Position numbers and translations under genes: made by a program
Notes under the pieces: model-generated
The model's input: only the letters and a program-made list of their open reading frames with translations
What the model was told of the DNA's origin: nothing
Database searches by the model: none
Shown here: positions 10,601 through 21,233 of the stretch, in pieces
Layout: every line of letters begins with the position of its first letter
Numbering within the stretch: the stretch's first letter is position 1
NCBI GenBank assembly: GCA_019722365.1
Contig: JADFUC010000759.1
Coordinates: forward strand, 372,001-436,000
From: Lithospermum erythrorhizon
Taxonomy: Eukaryota; Streptophyta; Magnoliopsida; Boraginales; Boraginaceae
Length of the DNA stretch: 64,000 bases
Reading direction: 5' to 3'

Positions 10601-12824
10601 ATAAAGGTCAAACCAAGCCTTATCTCACTAAGTGGGGTCGGCTATATGAATACGATGTCTCCATTCAGCTCTATGAGGGGTCATCTTTTTCGTTAACTTA
10701 ATAAACTCCAGGACATTTCATATAGTCTTTGTCCAACTCTTCTTCGGTCCTCGTCTGACTACCATAGCTTCACATCTTCACGCAAAATAAAAATGAAACA
10801 ATGCAATTAAAGTTCATCTTGTTACTACCATCAGTCCTATACGTTATCTGCTATTTTTCCTTTTGGGTATTATGAATATTGATTGGTGAAGTCTATAGCA
10901 TTGGTTTAAAAGACTCATTGTTCTTAAACATGCCAGGAGTTTAACAAACATGACAGAGAACCATTGAAGTATATTAAGCACTGGCGGGGTACTAAACCAA
11001 AGACAGGAGCGCCTTACTCCTGTGATATTGGCTATGAGCGATTTCTTGGACCTGAGGTCTGTTTTGTCCTCTAATTAACGTTCTTCGTTGTGTGAAAGTT
11101 CTGTTATCTATGTGGTGTGTAGAACCATGGAAGCCTAGATTGGAATAGATCTGAATATATGTGCTTTAAGATTGTGTTTTTGTTGGTTGGATTTGAAGAA
11201 TGAAAATGGACATAAAAACCAGAAATAAACATAATGAATGTCCGGCGGGTGGCTAGAAATTGTTTGCCACTCACTGTATAGTTTTTAATTGCCCGCAAAT
11301 CTGGTTCAAGAATCGAAGGACTCATGCCATATTAAACTAGTTAAAAAGGATGGTAAAGTTAGTTAAGATGATGAAGTTAGGGAGGAGGGAATATAGAGGT
11401 AAGGAGAAGTAATTCTCATTGTAGTGAAGTTCTTTCTGTACTAGGTTACCGAAGTGACTAACATCTAGCTAAACTACTAACATCACAAACATAATCATAT
11501 TTAACATCTACATTTCTAACAATTTTATTGCCACATAAAGGCCTGTCGTGGAATCAAATTTGAAAAAACAACATTGTTCTCATTCTTCTGTTATAAAAGA
11601 AAGTACGTATGAACAAAACAAAAAGTAGGATAACATTTAATATAATAAATGAGGCAGTTATTACACAATTGAGCAGTACGGATATGTAGGTGACATAGAT
11701 TTTTAGTTTTAACTTGATTTATATTGCAGGTTTTCTTCAATCCTGAAATTTATAACAGTGATTTCACAACTCCTTTACCGGATATTATAGACAGATGTAT
11801 TCAGTCTGCTCCTATAGATACAAGAAGGGCGTTATACAAGGTAATCGTAGTGCTTGCTATATGCATAACAATATAATCCTTTCGGAGATATTGAAAAACA
11901 TGTATATTTATTAATAATTTTGAGCCTGTGAGTTGAGTGTTGAAGATTGTATTACAAATGTTTACTAGACTCCTCGATCTTCTCCATTACCTGGAAGTAT
12001 TTATTTCTTGAAGTTATGACTTTCAATTTGGTCTTCGGCCGTTGGTTATTAAGCAAGTTGGCCTTTTTTTGCAGCCATTTTGCTCACGTTGTCATTGTTC
12101 CTCTGACCTCTCTAACAAGTATATTGAATATTTCAGAACATTGTCTTATCTGGAGGATCAACAATGTTCAAGGACTTCCATAGACGGTTGCAGAGAGATC
12201 TGAAGAAGATTGTTGACACTCGAATTCTTGCATCGGATGCACGCTTAGGTGGAGAGATAAAAGTGAGAATAATGATTACACAAGCTACTGAAATTTAAAT
12301 GAGTACTTATAATTTATATATTGAAAGGCTTATCTGTAGTCTTTTATTTGCTTCAGTCACAACCAGTTGAAGTCAATGTTGTCAGCCATCCTATCCAGAA
12401 GTATGCAGTCTGGTTTGGAGGTTCTGTACTAGCTTCTACTCCGGAGTTCTTCACTGTGAGTACAAGTCTATTTTATGTAAAACATTATTCTGTATTTGTA
12501 TCCTGGCATATAGAAAATACTAAGCCCTATGCCCCTATCACCATGCTTGCCCTGGTGACAAGGGGCATGAACTCTGAGCTAACGAATATATTCTGTTATA
12601 TGTGACAAAAATCTCCTTTATTTTACCTTTGTTTATATTTGATACAGTTGATACAATTATTTTCCTCCTTTTATCTGTACTCGTTATTTTTCCCTCCCTT
12701 CTGTGTTTCACTGATCTTTAAGTAACTTTTTTCATAAAATCAGGCTTGCCATACAAAAGCGGAGTATGAAGAATATGGAGCAAGCATATGTCGCACAAAT
12801 CCTGTTTTCAAGGGAATGTTTTGA
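7620..12824 (+). CDS. ARP3: Actin-related protein 3 (Arp2/3 complex subunit)
   Basis: Exons (coding): 7620-7669, 8445-8910, 9703-9849, 10463-10555, 10937-11056, 11730-11840, 12137-12262, 12357-12455, 12744-12824. Every intron has GT..AG borders and the reading frame is kept throughout, giving about 430 residues, close to the roughly 427 of the Arabidopsis protein. The start [20 protein letters not shown] carries the actin-fold phosphate-1 loop ([14 protein letters not shown]). [16 protein letters not shown] in exon 3 is the phosphate-2 loop, and [14 protein letters not shown] in exon 7 and WFGGSVLAS in exon 8 are further actin-family signatures. The protein ends in [11 protein letters not shown]3 with ARP2 forms the pseudo-actin dimer that starts branched actin filaments in the cytoplasm, working with the WAVE/SCAR complex in cell shaping. 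No broken site was found, so the gene looks intact. Introns 1 and 4 hold repeats, and intron 3 holds a possible antisense gene fragment. Confidence 0.97.
7678..7921 (+). repeat. 41-bp minisatellite in ARP3 intron 1, six units
   Basis: Units begin near 7678, 7719, 7760, 7802, 7843 and 7884. Each reads roughly ATATTATCA, then TTTATTGATTTTTGTTG, then TATTTGGGTATGGA. The array starts directly after the exon-1 splice donor, and each unit ends in a GG-GTATG string nearly identical to that donor. Confidence 0.9.
7966..8231 (-). repeat. Two minus-strand copies of the AAGTGGGG dispersed repeat
   Basis: Minus-strand copies lie at about 7966-8018 and 8170-8231. They match the copy at 10611-10680 (CTTATCTCACTAAGTGGGG, GTCGGCTATATGAATACGA, TGTCTCCATT). 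The two were probably made by the local duplication. See the finding on this family. Confidence 0.65.
8069..8237 (+). repeat. Second copy of the exon 1-intron 1 junction inside intron 1
   Basis: The string AATGGCACTGGGTATG at about 8073-8088 repeats the last bases of exon 1 plus its splice donor (7659-7674). It is followed by one 41-bp-type unit and then by sequence matching 7916-8012 (GTTATGTGGATGTTTTTC through a TTAGT-GGAT end). The whole block is a duplicate of about 7657-8015 with one minisatellite unit instead of six. Confidence 0.85.
9090..9165 (+). repeat. AAT/AAC-rich microsatellite in ARP3 intron 2
   Basis: An imperfect run of AAT, AAC and AAG triplets. No function is suggested. Confidence 0.8.
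10115..10417 (-). pseudogene. Possible antisense gene fragment in ARP3 intron 3
   Basis: On the minus strand, intron 3 contains a 100-codon open frame whose wording ([20 protein letters not shown], then [20 protein letters not shown]) is mixed and protein-like, unlike the lysine/phenylalanine/asparagine-rich chance frames elsewhere in AT-rich DNA here. I cannot name a family. A stranded exon or retrocopied fragment is the simplest explanation, but a chance open frame is not excluded. It is unrelated to ARP3. Confidence 0.3.
10611..10680 (+). repeat. Dispersed SINE-like repeat copy in ARP3 intron 4
   Basis: The best-preserved copy in the window of a short repeat with the core CTTATCTCACTAAGTGGGG followed by TCGGCTATATGAATACGATG. 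Homologous sequence may continue to about 10790. Similar strings are widespread in dicot introns and spacers; the SINE class is an inference because I cannot see a clear tRNA-like head or tail. Confidence 0.65.
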
Positions 12825-13833
12825 ACTTCTGATACGATCTCTTAGCAGCAGATGATAGCTATCAGGCCTAGATTTAGTATACCTAGCTAGGGATATATTA
12901 GAAGTGTCCAAGATGTGATTTTTTTGCATCTTAGAGTCATTAGTAGGTTGTTCTTATTTTTTTCATTGATTTAACTCTCAAGAGCTTTTATTGTATCCTC
13001 AAAAATTATAGTTCAAGAAGAATTTAGATGATAGGCAGTTCCTTGAAATCCGATGAAGAGATCTGTTCGTAGACATCCATATTCGACACCAACACTATGA
13101 TTAAATCAGGAAGTTAACCTTGTACAATCAAGAACTTGGATTTTGATTTGTCAGATTCTTGTTTTGGTATATTATAGTTGTACAACTGAAAGTTTGGTTG
13201 TTGGAGTGATTTACTTCATCTCGGATTGTCGACTGCTGAGAGCCTTCAATAATGGCACGTTAGAGTTTCTTTCAGTGTTGAGTTGTTGGAGAACATTGAT
13301 GTATGATAGAGGTTATTGTCACAAAAACAAGATCTGGACAATGATGTCTCAGAAAATACAACTTTGTCAATTATGTGGTTATGATCTCTTTGAGTTGACC
13401 ACCATCACAAAAATGGTCCTCTTAGTACTGTTCTTTTCTCTTTACATTCTCATTTAATTGGTTGAAACTCACCATTATGCATGTGAGTGTACCCCCAACT
13501 ACTTCGATGAATGATTAAAGAGGGCTTAAGCCCTACGTTCTTTCTTGATCGAAAGGGCTGAGGGTTAATCGACCCTACTTAATAGGATAACACTTGGTTT
13601 GATTTAGAAACGACTTTGCTTTATAAAAAATCTTTAAAATTGTTAGATCAGATTTATGTGGCAAATTTAATAAAGTGGAATAATGGTTACATTAACAATC
13701 TCAGGGGAATATGGAAACCCAAGAGAAAAACAACTATAATACTACATAATTACATTTCCCTTTGTTATTTGTAGTTTGTGAATTTTGGCTTCACAACTTC
13801 ACATACATGGCCATTGTAGATATACATTGATCA

Positions 13834-15824
13834 TTAGCAGTGTTTCCCTTTCTTACAGCTCAATGCACCTGCACTACTAGTAAGTGAGTTCACGAGTGTA
13901 GAAGGTCTTGCACTTAGACTTGATGCTTTTGCATAGCTTGAAGACGCTCCTGCACCAGAAATGGTGAAAAATGCTCCATTTAGCATCAGGTCTCCTTCAG
14001 ATCTCCAGTTCCAGTTTTTCCACACGCCTTCTGGCGCATCCTCATGTTTTGTAACCTTCAAGAAAGACGAACAATTTTCTATGAGTATATTACATTAACA
14101 TTAACATTAACATGTCACAATGACTTTGAAGAGGCTACTGCCTAAGCGAGGAATGGAGAAGTTATATAAACATTTGGATGATCAATGCATGCTACGACCT
14201 CCATTCGTTTCTATTTGAATGACAAAGTTTTAGGTGCAAAATCGACAAGGAAGCTTTTACCTCTTTGTTAAACCTGTCATTAGGAGCAAGAAACCTGTTT
14301 CCTTGGCAATTGATAGTAGGAGAAGCACTGCCTCCAATTGCATACATTTCCCAATGAGTGTAGTCATTATTCACCACATGAAAATATCCAAGTCTGCATC
14401 TGTCATTCAAAACAAAACACCTTTAAGATTCTACCAATTATGAAACATAAATTGTTCTAAACAATCATTAAAAACAATTCAAGAAAACAAGAGGGCATTA
14501 AATAAAATCTTACCTTGGCATCCTCTGGACAAGCCCTTCACCAAAATGGTTAAAAGCAATAGTAACTTGCATGTTCTTATCTTGGACATTGGTATCACTA
14601 TGTCCTAAGAGCATCACTTTATTATGATGTGTCATGTAATTGTTTGAGATTGTAATAGCAGTTGAACCATGGATTGCATCAATCAAACCATCATTACAGT
14701 TAGACAACGAGCAATGATCCACCCAAACATGACTCCCTCCGAAAATTGAAACGCCATCGCCATCTGATATAGTTCTAAAACCAAAATGTTCAGGTGAATC
14801 TCTAACATCTGTGTTGCCCCCTTGCTTGCAATCATGAATGTTTATCCCATGTATTATAATGTTGGTAACATATTGAATTGTAATACAAGGACCACCAGCA
14901 ATGTGTACACTAGTTCCTCTGCCATCAATTGTCTTGAAAGAATTCATCATTAGTTCTTCCTTTAATTTGATCACCATATCTCTTTGAAATATTATCCATA
15001 ATGGTTCATCTTGGATTGAACCAAATCTCAATGTTCCTGGCCTTGGGTTCACAGGGTCATCTCCATTGTCTGTAACAACATAGATTTTACCATCTCTTCC
15101 ACCAATGGCTTGTTTCCCAAAACCAATGGCACAATCTGCTAACTTTTGCCTGTTTTGTTCCCAATTTTTATCACATCTCCAGCAATCATCAATTGGGTTG
15201 CCTGTTCCACATGAAAGAAATCCCAACTTTCTCCTAGTTGCATTCCTAACCTGCCTGCAATAATATTGTATATCAATAACGACATCATCAACATGTGTTA
15301 ATGCCTCTGAAGAGGCTCCTGTCTAAGCAGAATAAGAGGATGTCGCATAGTACGCAACCTTACCCTTGTGAGAATAAGGAGGTTGTTTTCGAATTGACTG
15401 TCAAGTGTAAATATATATGCACTACAATAAGAAGAATAATATTACCATGAGATCATAATGCTACTATATATGCAATACCTCCATTCCAATATATTACCTT
15501 ATTCGTTGTGCAATATTTTGACTGACATATAAGTAAGTAGTGTAGTATCTAATTGTATGAAATGTTTGATATAAATATAAAGTAAAAGCGAATGAATTAT
15601 TATTTCAAAAGTAGATTGACTATTTATTTGAAAAAATCGGCCGTTAAGTCGGGGTGGAATTAGTAGTATAATGTAGTTAATTAAACCAGAGTTTCTTGGT
15701 GATGACTTGTGACATACTCATTAACTTCTTGTGCAACAGCTTCAGGGTCAGGAACTGGTGAAGAGAATGTCAAGTCTGAAGCAATGCATGTTAGGAGGAA
15801 AATAAGTAAGGCTTTTAGTGCCAT
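13834..15824 (-). CDS. Pectate lyase (polysaccharide lyase family 1), secreted
   Basis: Coding exons on the minus strand: 15824-15687, 15250-14514, 14399-14261, 14055-13834; all introns GT..AG; 411 residues, normal for the plant family. Residues 1-22 ([20 protein letters not shown]) are a signal peptide, so it acts in the cell wall, cleaving de-esterified pectin by calcium-dependent beta-elimination. Family signatures in order: [32 protein letters not shown], a Ca-site region [54 protein letters not shown], the catalytic-arginine motif RMPRCR split by intron 2, and [18 protein letters not shown]. The start at 15824 is preferred over an in-frame ATG at 15890 because a TATA box at 15899-15906 puts transcription start downstream of the earlier ATG, and because the signal peptide begins at the later one. 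No broken motif is visible. It is convergent with ARP3. Confidence 0.96.
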
Positions 15825-15898
15825 TATTATCTTGGCAGAAGAAGAATGATGATGGAAATGTGAATGAAGTATGTTGTGTAGCTCAGCCAAAGGTGATG

Positions 15899-15906
15899 CT
15901 TATATA
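15899..15906 (-). promoter_or_regulatory. TATA box of the pectate lyase gene
   Basis: Minus-strand TATATAAG within CACTATATAAGC. It is 75 bp upstream of the chosen ATG, so with usual plant spacing transcription starts near 15870 and the leader is about 45 nt. Confidence 0.75.
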
Positions 15907-18900
15907 GTGTTTTTTTTTCCTCTTCCAAAAACCGACCCTTGTTATTAAAAGACTCCATCTTCTAATTTCATCATTTCGAATAATATTCTTGATCATTGGG
16001 ACTTATCTGTTTTTCGCTTATATTTATATTGGGCAAGCTGATGATATTTAAATTTCAAGACCATGAAATCTTATTCCGGTCCATCATATATAGTCGTAAA
16101 AGTTACTAAGCCTACCAAAGCTCAAACGACAAATTATCCTCATATAATTTTAACATAATAAACATAATCAAAATCACTAAGTGAAATTAATTATCTTCTT
16201 CCTCTTAATAATTATAATCCTAATATCTCCTTCCTATCATAACTATCATACAACCGAAATATATACGCTATCCCATAAAACCATCGTAATATAATTGCAA
16301 AAAATAACGATATACCAATCGACGGTAACGAAAACAATTAACAAATTAACAACAGAAGCAATATGGCCGCCACAGTTGGTGCCACTATGATTATTATCGT
16401 CTTTTTCTTTCCGGAATCAAATTCTGGCATTACAAAACAAAGAAATGTCATGTTCTTGAAGTATTACATAACTGATCAAACTATTATGATGGAAAGAAAA
16501 CAGAATGAACATACCTTATTTACGTAATTACAACTCAATTGTATATAATTGAATTATTTTTATAGTTAAAACTCATTTATATAAAAATACAAACACTTTA
16601 CTTACGTAATTAAATGAGTTAAACTCATTGATACAAAAACACGAACACCTTATTACCTACATAATTTTGATGCCCTAATGGTTAGAATATGGAGTTTAAA
16701 CATCTTTACCCAATTTTAAAATCTTAAAACCAGTATATTGACAATTTTTTTTTTTTAAATCTTAGAAACCAGTATATTGAATATGGAGTTTAAACATCTT
16801 ATCCAATTTTCAATATACTTTTATTTTGACTATTTTTTTTTCTTAATCTATATATAAATGGCTAAAACGATAATTAAAAAAACGAAGGGAGTAATAAAGA
16901 CCATCAAATGATAGCTATAACCTGCTACAAAATTACACTGTCATCAGTCATAAGTATGAAGTAGAAATTAGTCCTATATGGCTATATATAGTTTTTGCTA
17001 GAAAAAAACCTTTCCAGATGAGTCAAAGTCATCCATAATGTCAAAATTTCATTATATAACCCACGATAGATACTGAATGCATTATGGATAGTGCTATTAA
17101 TGGTGAACACTACACACTAATAAGAATCTCTTTTTATCGAACGACAATTTGGTCTCTTAATAAACTTCCTAACTATTACACTGCAAATGTGAGTGGTGCT
17201 AAAATACCATTTCACATCCAAACCCAACACTATTTGGGGTTGCATAATGTACCAAATTTATTACTTGACGGCATCCTAAGATTGCTCGCTACTCCAATTC
17301 GAAAAACTCCCAAATAAAAAACCCGTCAATCTTAATGAAGCGATACTCGAGTAATTTTACTGATTGCTTATCGAAAGAACTCCCTGCACTGGCCGATATT
17401 ACTTCCGACAAAATAAAATAAAGTATTATATATTATGTAAATAAATAATACTAATTTCTTGGACTCTCAAATACAAAAAAGACAAACAAAAATTTAAAAT
17501 ATTATATATTGTATAAAATTAAATATTACTTCCTTAAAATACAAAAAAATGCTCAATTTCATAGCGACGCAGAACTGTGCACCATGAGCACCAATAAAAA
17601 TTGCTCGATAATTCGCTGAAGGTTAATCGAGCGACACTCGACTAATTTTTTTACTCGTTACTCGAAAGTACCGGGTAATTACCCGCCCGATAAACAAAAA
17701 CTCCGGCTTGATAACCCGGCACCGGGCCGCATCTCTGGCTGCTAACAAAGACTACCACGGAGTACACAAATACTTACTTTTAAAGAAAAAGTATTAGTAA
17801 TTAACTGTGGTACTACGAATAAAGGATAAGGACTACGGATAATTAATTTTTATTAATCTTCATATATATTTAATTTCAATATAAAAATGGTATATATTAC
17901 CAAATGCATCATTCTAATCTAGTACTATAATTTTAAAATTTAAAAGAAAGTTTCAGATTAAAAATTATTCTATTATACACCTAATTATGACAGGTATCAA
18001 ATTCGCTGAACAATCGATACATATTACCTAAAAGGTAAAAATAAGATTATATAATTGACATTAATAATTTTTTTTAAGGAAATGGTATACATATTATATA
18101 AAATGTACCAAAAGATAATCGAAGAAAAAAATTAGAAAGTGGAAAAATTTATTATATTTTTTATCATTAATGAAAAAAAAATTAATAAATCACAAGAGTA
18201 TTGAAAGTTGACTTTAACTAAATTTATATTCACTACATTCAAATCCCTATCCCCCAAAACTACTTCGTCTTTTATTATCAACAACTCAAACAAGAATTGC
18301 CAAAATCACAACCCTAAACATATGGTCCCATGCAACTTTATTTCATCAACAATATATAGTTGTTGGAAAATCGACATCTATCATTAACCGAATAAAAAAT
18401 GGCTCGTACAAGAATAATAGAGATGTATTACTTGCAATTTTTTGTTACATCTTATTCCCTGAAATGACTAGCCGATAATTTTCCCCATTTTTTGTTCGAA
18501 TTAAGCTAAAATTTGTCTGGATTGTTTTCACTCTTGGATTTATAAATATATAGAACAGAATATAATGAATTGAAGAATCTCGATCACATCATATTAAGGT
18601 AAAAACTTTAAGAAACATTGATGATGACAGATTAGACATACTAACTACAATTATTATTCTCACTATTCATAAGCATGCTGTTTAATACGGAGTAGTTGTA
18701 AGAAGGTTTTAGGTTGAAACATCTTGATCATGTAGAAGGTTTAGCTCGTCCTATATTGCATAGTTAGCTACTAGCTAGGCTCATTTAAGTAGTTCATCAA
18801 AGGTTTAATTTAATCTAAACACTATATGTTTTGGAAAACCTTTCAAACAAGTACTTAAATCGTTCAACCTTTTAAAGAGGATTTACAAGGCAATTTTAAT

Positions 18901-19253
18901 CGAACTTTCAAACAAAGACTTTAACTTTTCAAAATCATGACATCTTATTTTTGAAGACAAAATTAATTTTAAATGACAATTTAGGTCTAATACGATAAAA
19001 ATAACTCGTCCATCTCTATATCTAACTCAACCATACATCAAAATAATTCTAATTGAAATATATTAACCACACCACCCAAAAATGTTTGTTTTTATAAAAA
19101 AAAAATTCCAAACTTTAACTCAAAACAACAAAATCCATAATCCAAAACATTCAAAACTTTCAGAAATGTCTGCTATCTTTTGATGCCAAAGAAGAATATA
19201 AAACCTCATTGTAATCTTAAAATCCCATAATACATTGTCCATTTTAGTCCACC
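15907..19253. other. AT-rich spacer upstream of pectate lyase
   Basis: I see no gene. Two short internal duplications are visible: AAAACTCATT-type units at about 16565-16660, and a block with CTTAGAAACCAGTATATTGA-like wording at about 16690-16810. The open frame near 17084-17317 has no family signature. Confidence 0.45.
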
Positions 19254-19475
19254 ATGAACCGTTTCTTCAAGAAATGTTCATTAACTTATTATTCCATCTC
19301 AAGAAGCCTAATCAAGACTAGTCCTGCAACATTCGCCATTTTGCCAATTTTGGAACAATCTTGAAGAGGAATCATGGAAGTCAATGGATGGTCTAGTGAA
19401 ATCTGCAACTAATTATGCTCCATTGTCTCCTATAAGTTTCTTGGAACGTTCAGTTAAAGTTTGGATTTTTTTTTT
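19254..19475 (+). pseudogene. First-exon remnant of an acyl-activating enzyme (AAE)
   Basis: The ATG at 19254 opens [20 protein letters not shown], which runs to a stop at about 19363. A +1 frame shift continues as [16 protein letters not shown] at about 19351-19398, then [18 protein letters not shown] to 19475. The last part matches the start of plant AMP-binding acyl-activating enzymes (AAE1/AAE2 type), whose N-terminal region has wording like NYxPLTPxxFLxRxAxVY. The reading then enters a poly-T stretch without the VYGxxxYTW continuation, and I found no AMP-binding core anywhere nearby. It is therefore a solitary, broken first exon, perhaps left by a transposon-mediated copy or by deletion of a former gene. 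Confidence 0.7.
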
Positions 19476-21233
19476 TAAAGCAAACATTTTGCTGTGCTGC
19501 TAATATGCTCCAATTGTAATTATTTCTGACGGCGACGTGCTGGGAGCATAAGTGATTTTGGGATTTAGTTTATTTTACGTTATTAAACCAATTGCCCTCT
19601 AAAGATATTTCCTTAAAAAATTCAGGTACAAAAAATACACCTGCGTGGTTCATTCGAAAAATCAACAAATTGTTTGTGCCGTTAACAAAAGCTCGCTACG
19701 CTCTGTATCAAATTAAGCCTTCATCAAATTCATAAATGATGTTTTTACATTTCAAAACTACGTATCTTTTGAACATGAACTACTTTGTTCAATGACGCTT
19801 TGTTTTAAACTATATATCAAATAATAATCATAATGGACAGACCGTAATTTATCCCCAATTTCAGTTCTATCGATTGTAACGTATGCAAGCAAGATATTAC
19901 TTAAGATACTCCTTTGTGATTTAAATAATTTTATATTTTATGTGTATTTTGCTTACGTTATTAATTACATTAAAATCGGCTATTAAAAATGTAATGTTCT
20001 AACGTATTTTGTATAATCTCAACCACCATTAATAAAGTTAGGAAACAATAGAAATGGTCCTAAATATATTTTGTATCCAATTAAGTGTCACACCTCAAAT
20101 ACCAGGAGTAGAATGGAGATTTGTCTTGTCACGTTTTCGAAAAATGACATATTAGGTACTCACCCATATACACAACATGACAACAATCACTTAATATTAG
20201 ATGCTTAAATTAAACCAACTAGAGTAACTTGATTAATTCAACTTCTCATTTCATTAAACCACAATAATGATTCATTCTACTCTAGCTATCACTCTATATA
20301 CAGTATATTCACATGCATACTCAATTAGCTTTGTCTTAAACACAAGTAGACATCAGTTTTGTGACAACAATTTTGCAAAGCCAACTTTGCAAAATGAGGG
20401 AAAAGAACAACATACGTATTATATATTGAAATGTAATGATATTAATGTAAGCCAATAATATGGATCATTATCTTCTTATGCAATTAATTGACAATAATAA
20501 ATTGAATATTAATTATTCATTGCTACCGACAGGTTCCATTTTTTGATAGAACCTTCAATATTATACATAAATCACAATTCCTATAATTCAAGTACCACCA
20601 CCATATACAGACAGACATTGACAAGATAGAGATGTATGTATATATGAATCTTTGGTGTTTTTGCTCTGTAGTTTTTCCAGACGTTAAAGATGGAACATTT
20701 ATGATTGCCATGTTACTTGCAGGCTAGGCATTATGCATTGTTAGAAGGGTTGCAATCATTAAACAAGATGGTGATATGGACTTTCAAAACCAATAAATTT
20801 TGTTATCACTTGAAACTTAGATCTACCAATTTTTTAAACTATCCTTTTAATCAAATTTCATTTAGCTACATATATACTTGTCGAGATAACATAATTGTAT
20901 AGTATTTTAGTAATATAAATTGATTAAAAAAAATGATGAGTTATATTCTATCTTATTTTTAACAATTTTGCCATTTAACAACCTTCCATATCAATCTAAT
21001 ACGGAGTATAATTAACTTTAAACTTGTTTTCAAATAATTGCAACTAAATTTTAGAGTGTAGTTATACTGAGTCAGAAATGAAATAAGAGGAGGAAACTAA
21101 AGAAGCCTAAAACATGTACAAATTACCTACCATTTGAAAGACCCTTAGTATACGTTAACAAATTAACCTAAAACATATAGAGCACATAACTTAGGAATTT
21201 CAAATGACCCCATGACAGGAGAGTAATAAATGG
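19476..21233. other. Spacer between the AAE remnant and the RCC1-repeat gene
   Basis: AT-rich with short chance open frames only. Part of 21,000-21,233 will be the 3' untranslated region of the RCC1-repeat gene. I see nothing else. Confidence 0.45.

Noticed and set aside
13143..13457. 104-residue plus-strand open frame after ARP3
   Set aside because: It lies in the probable 3' untranslated region, with no domain and no splice context.
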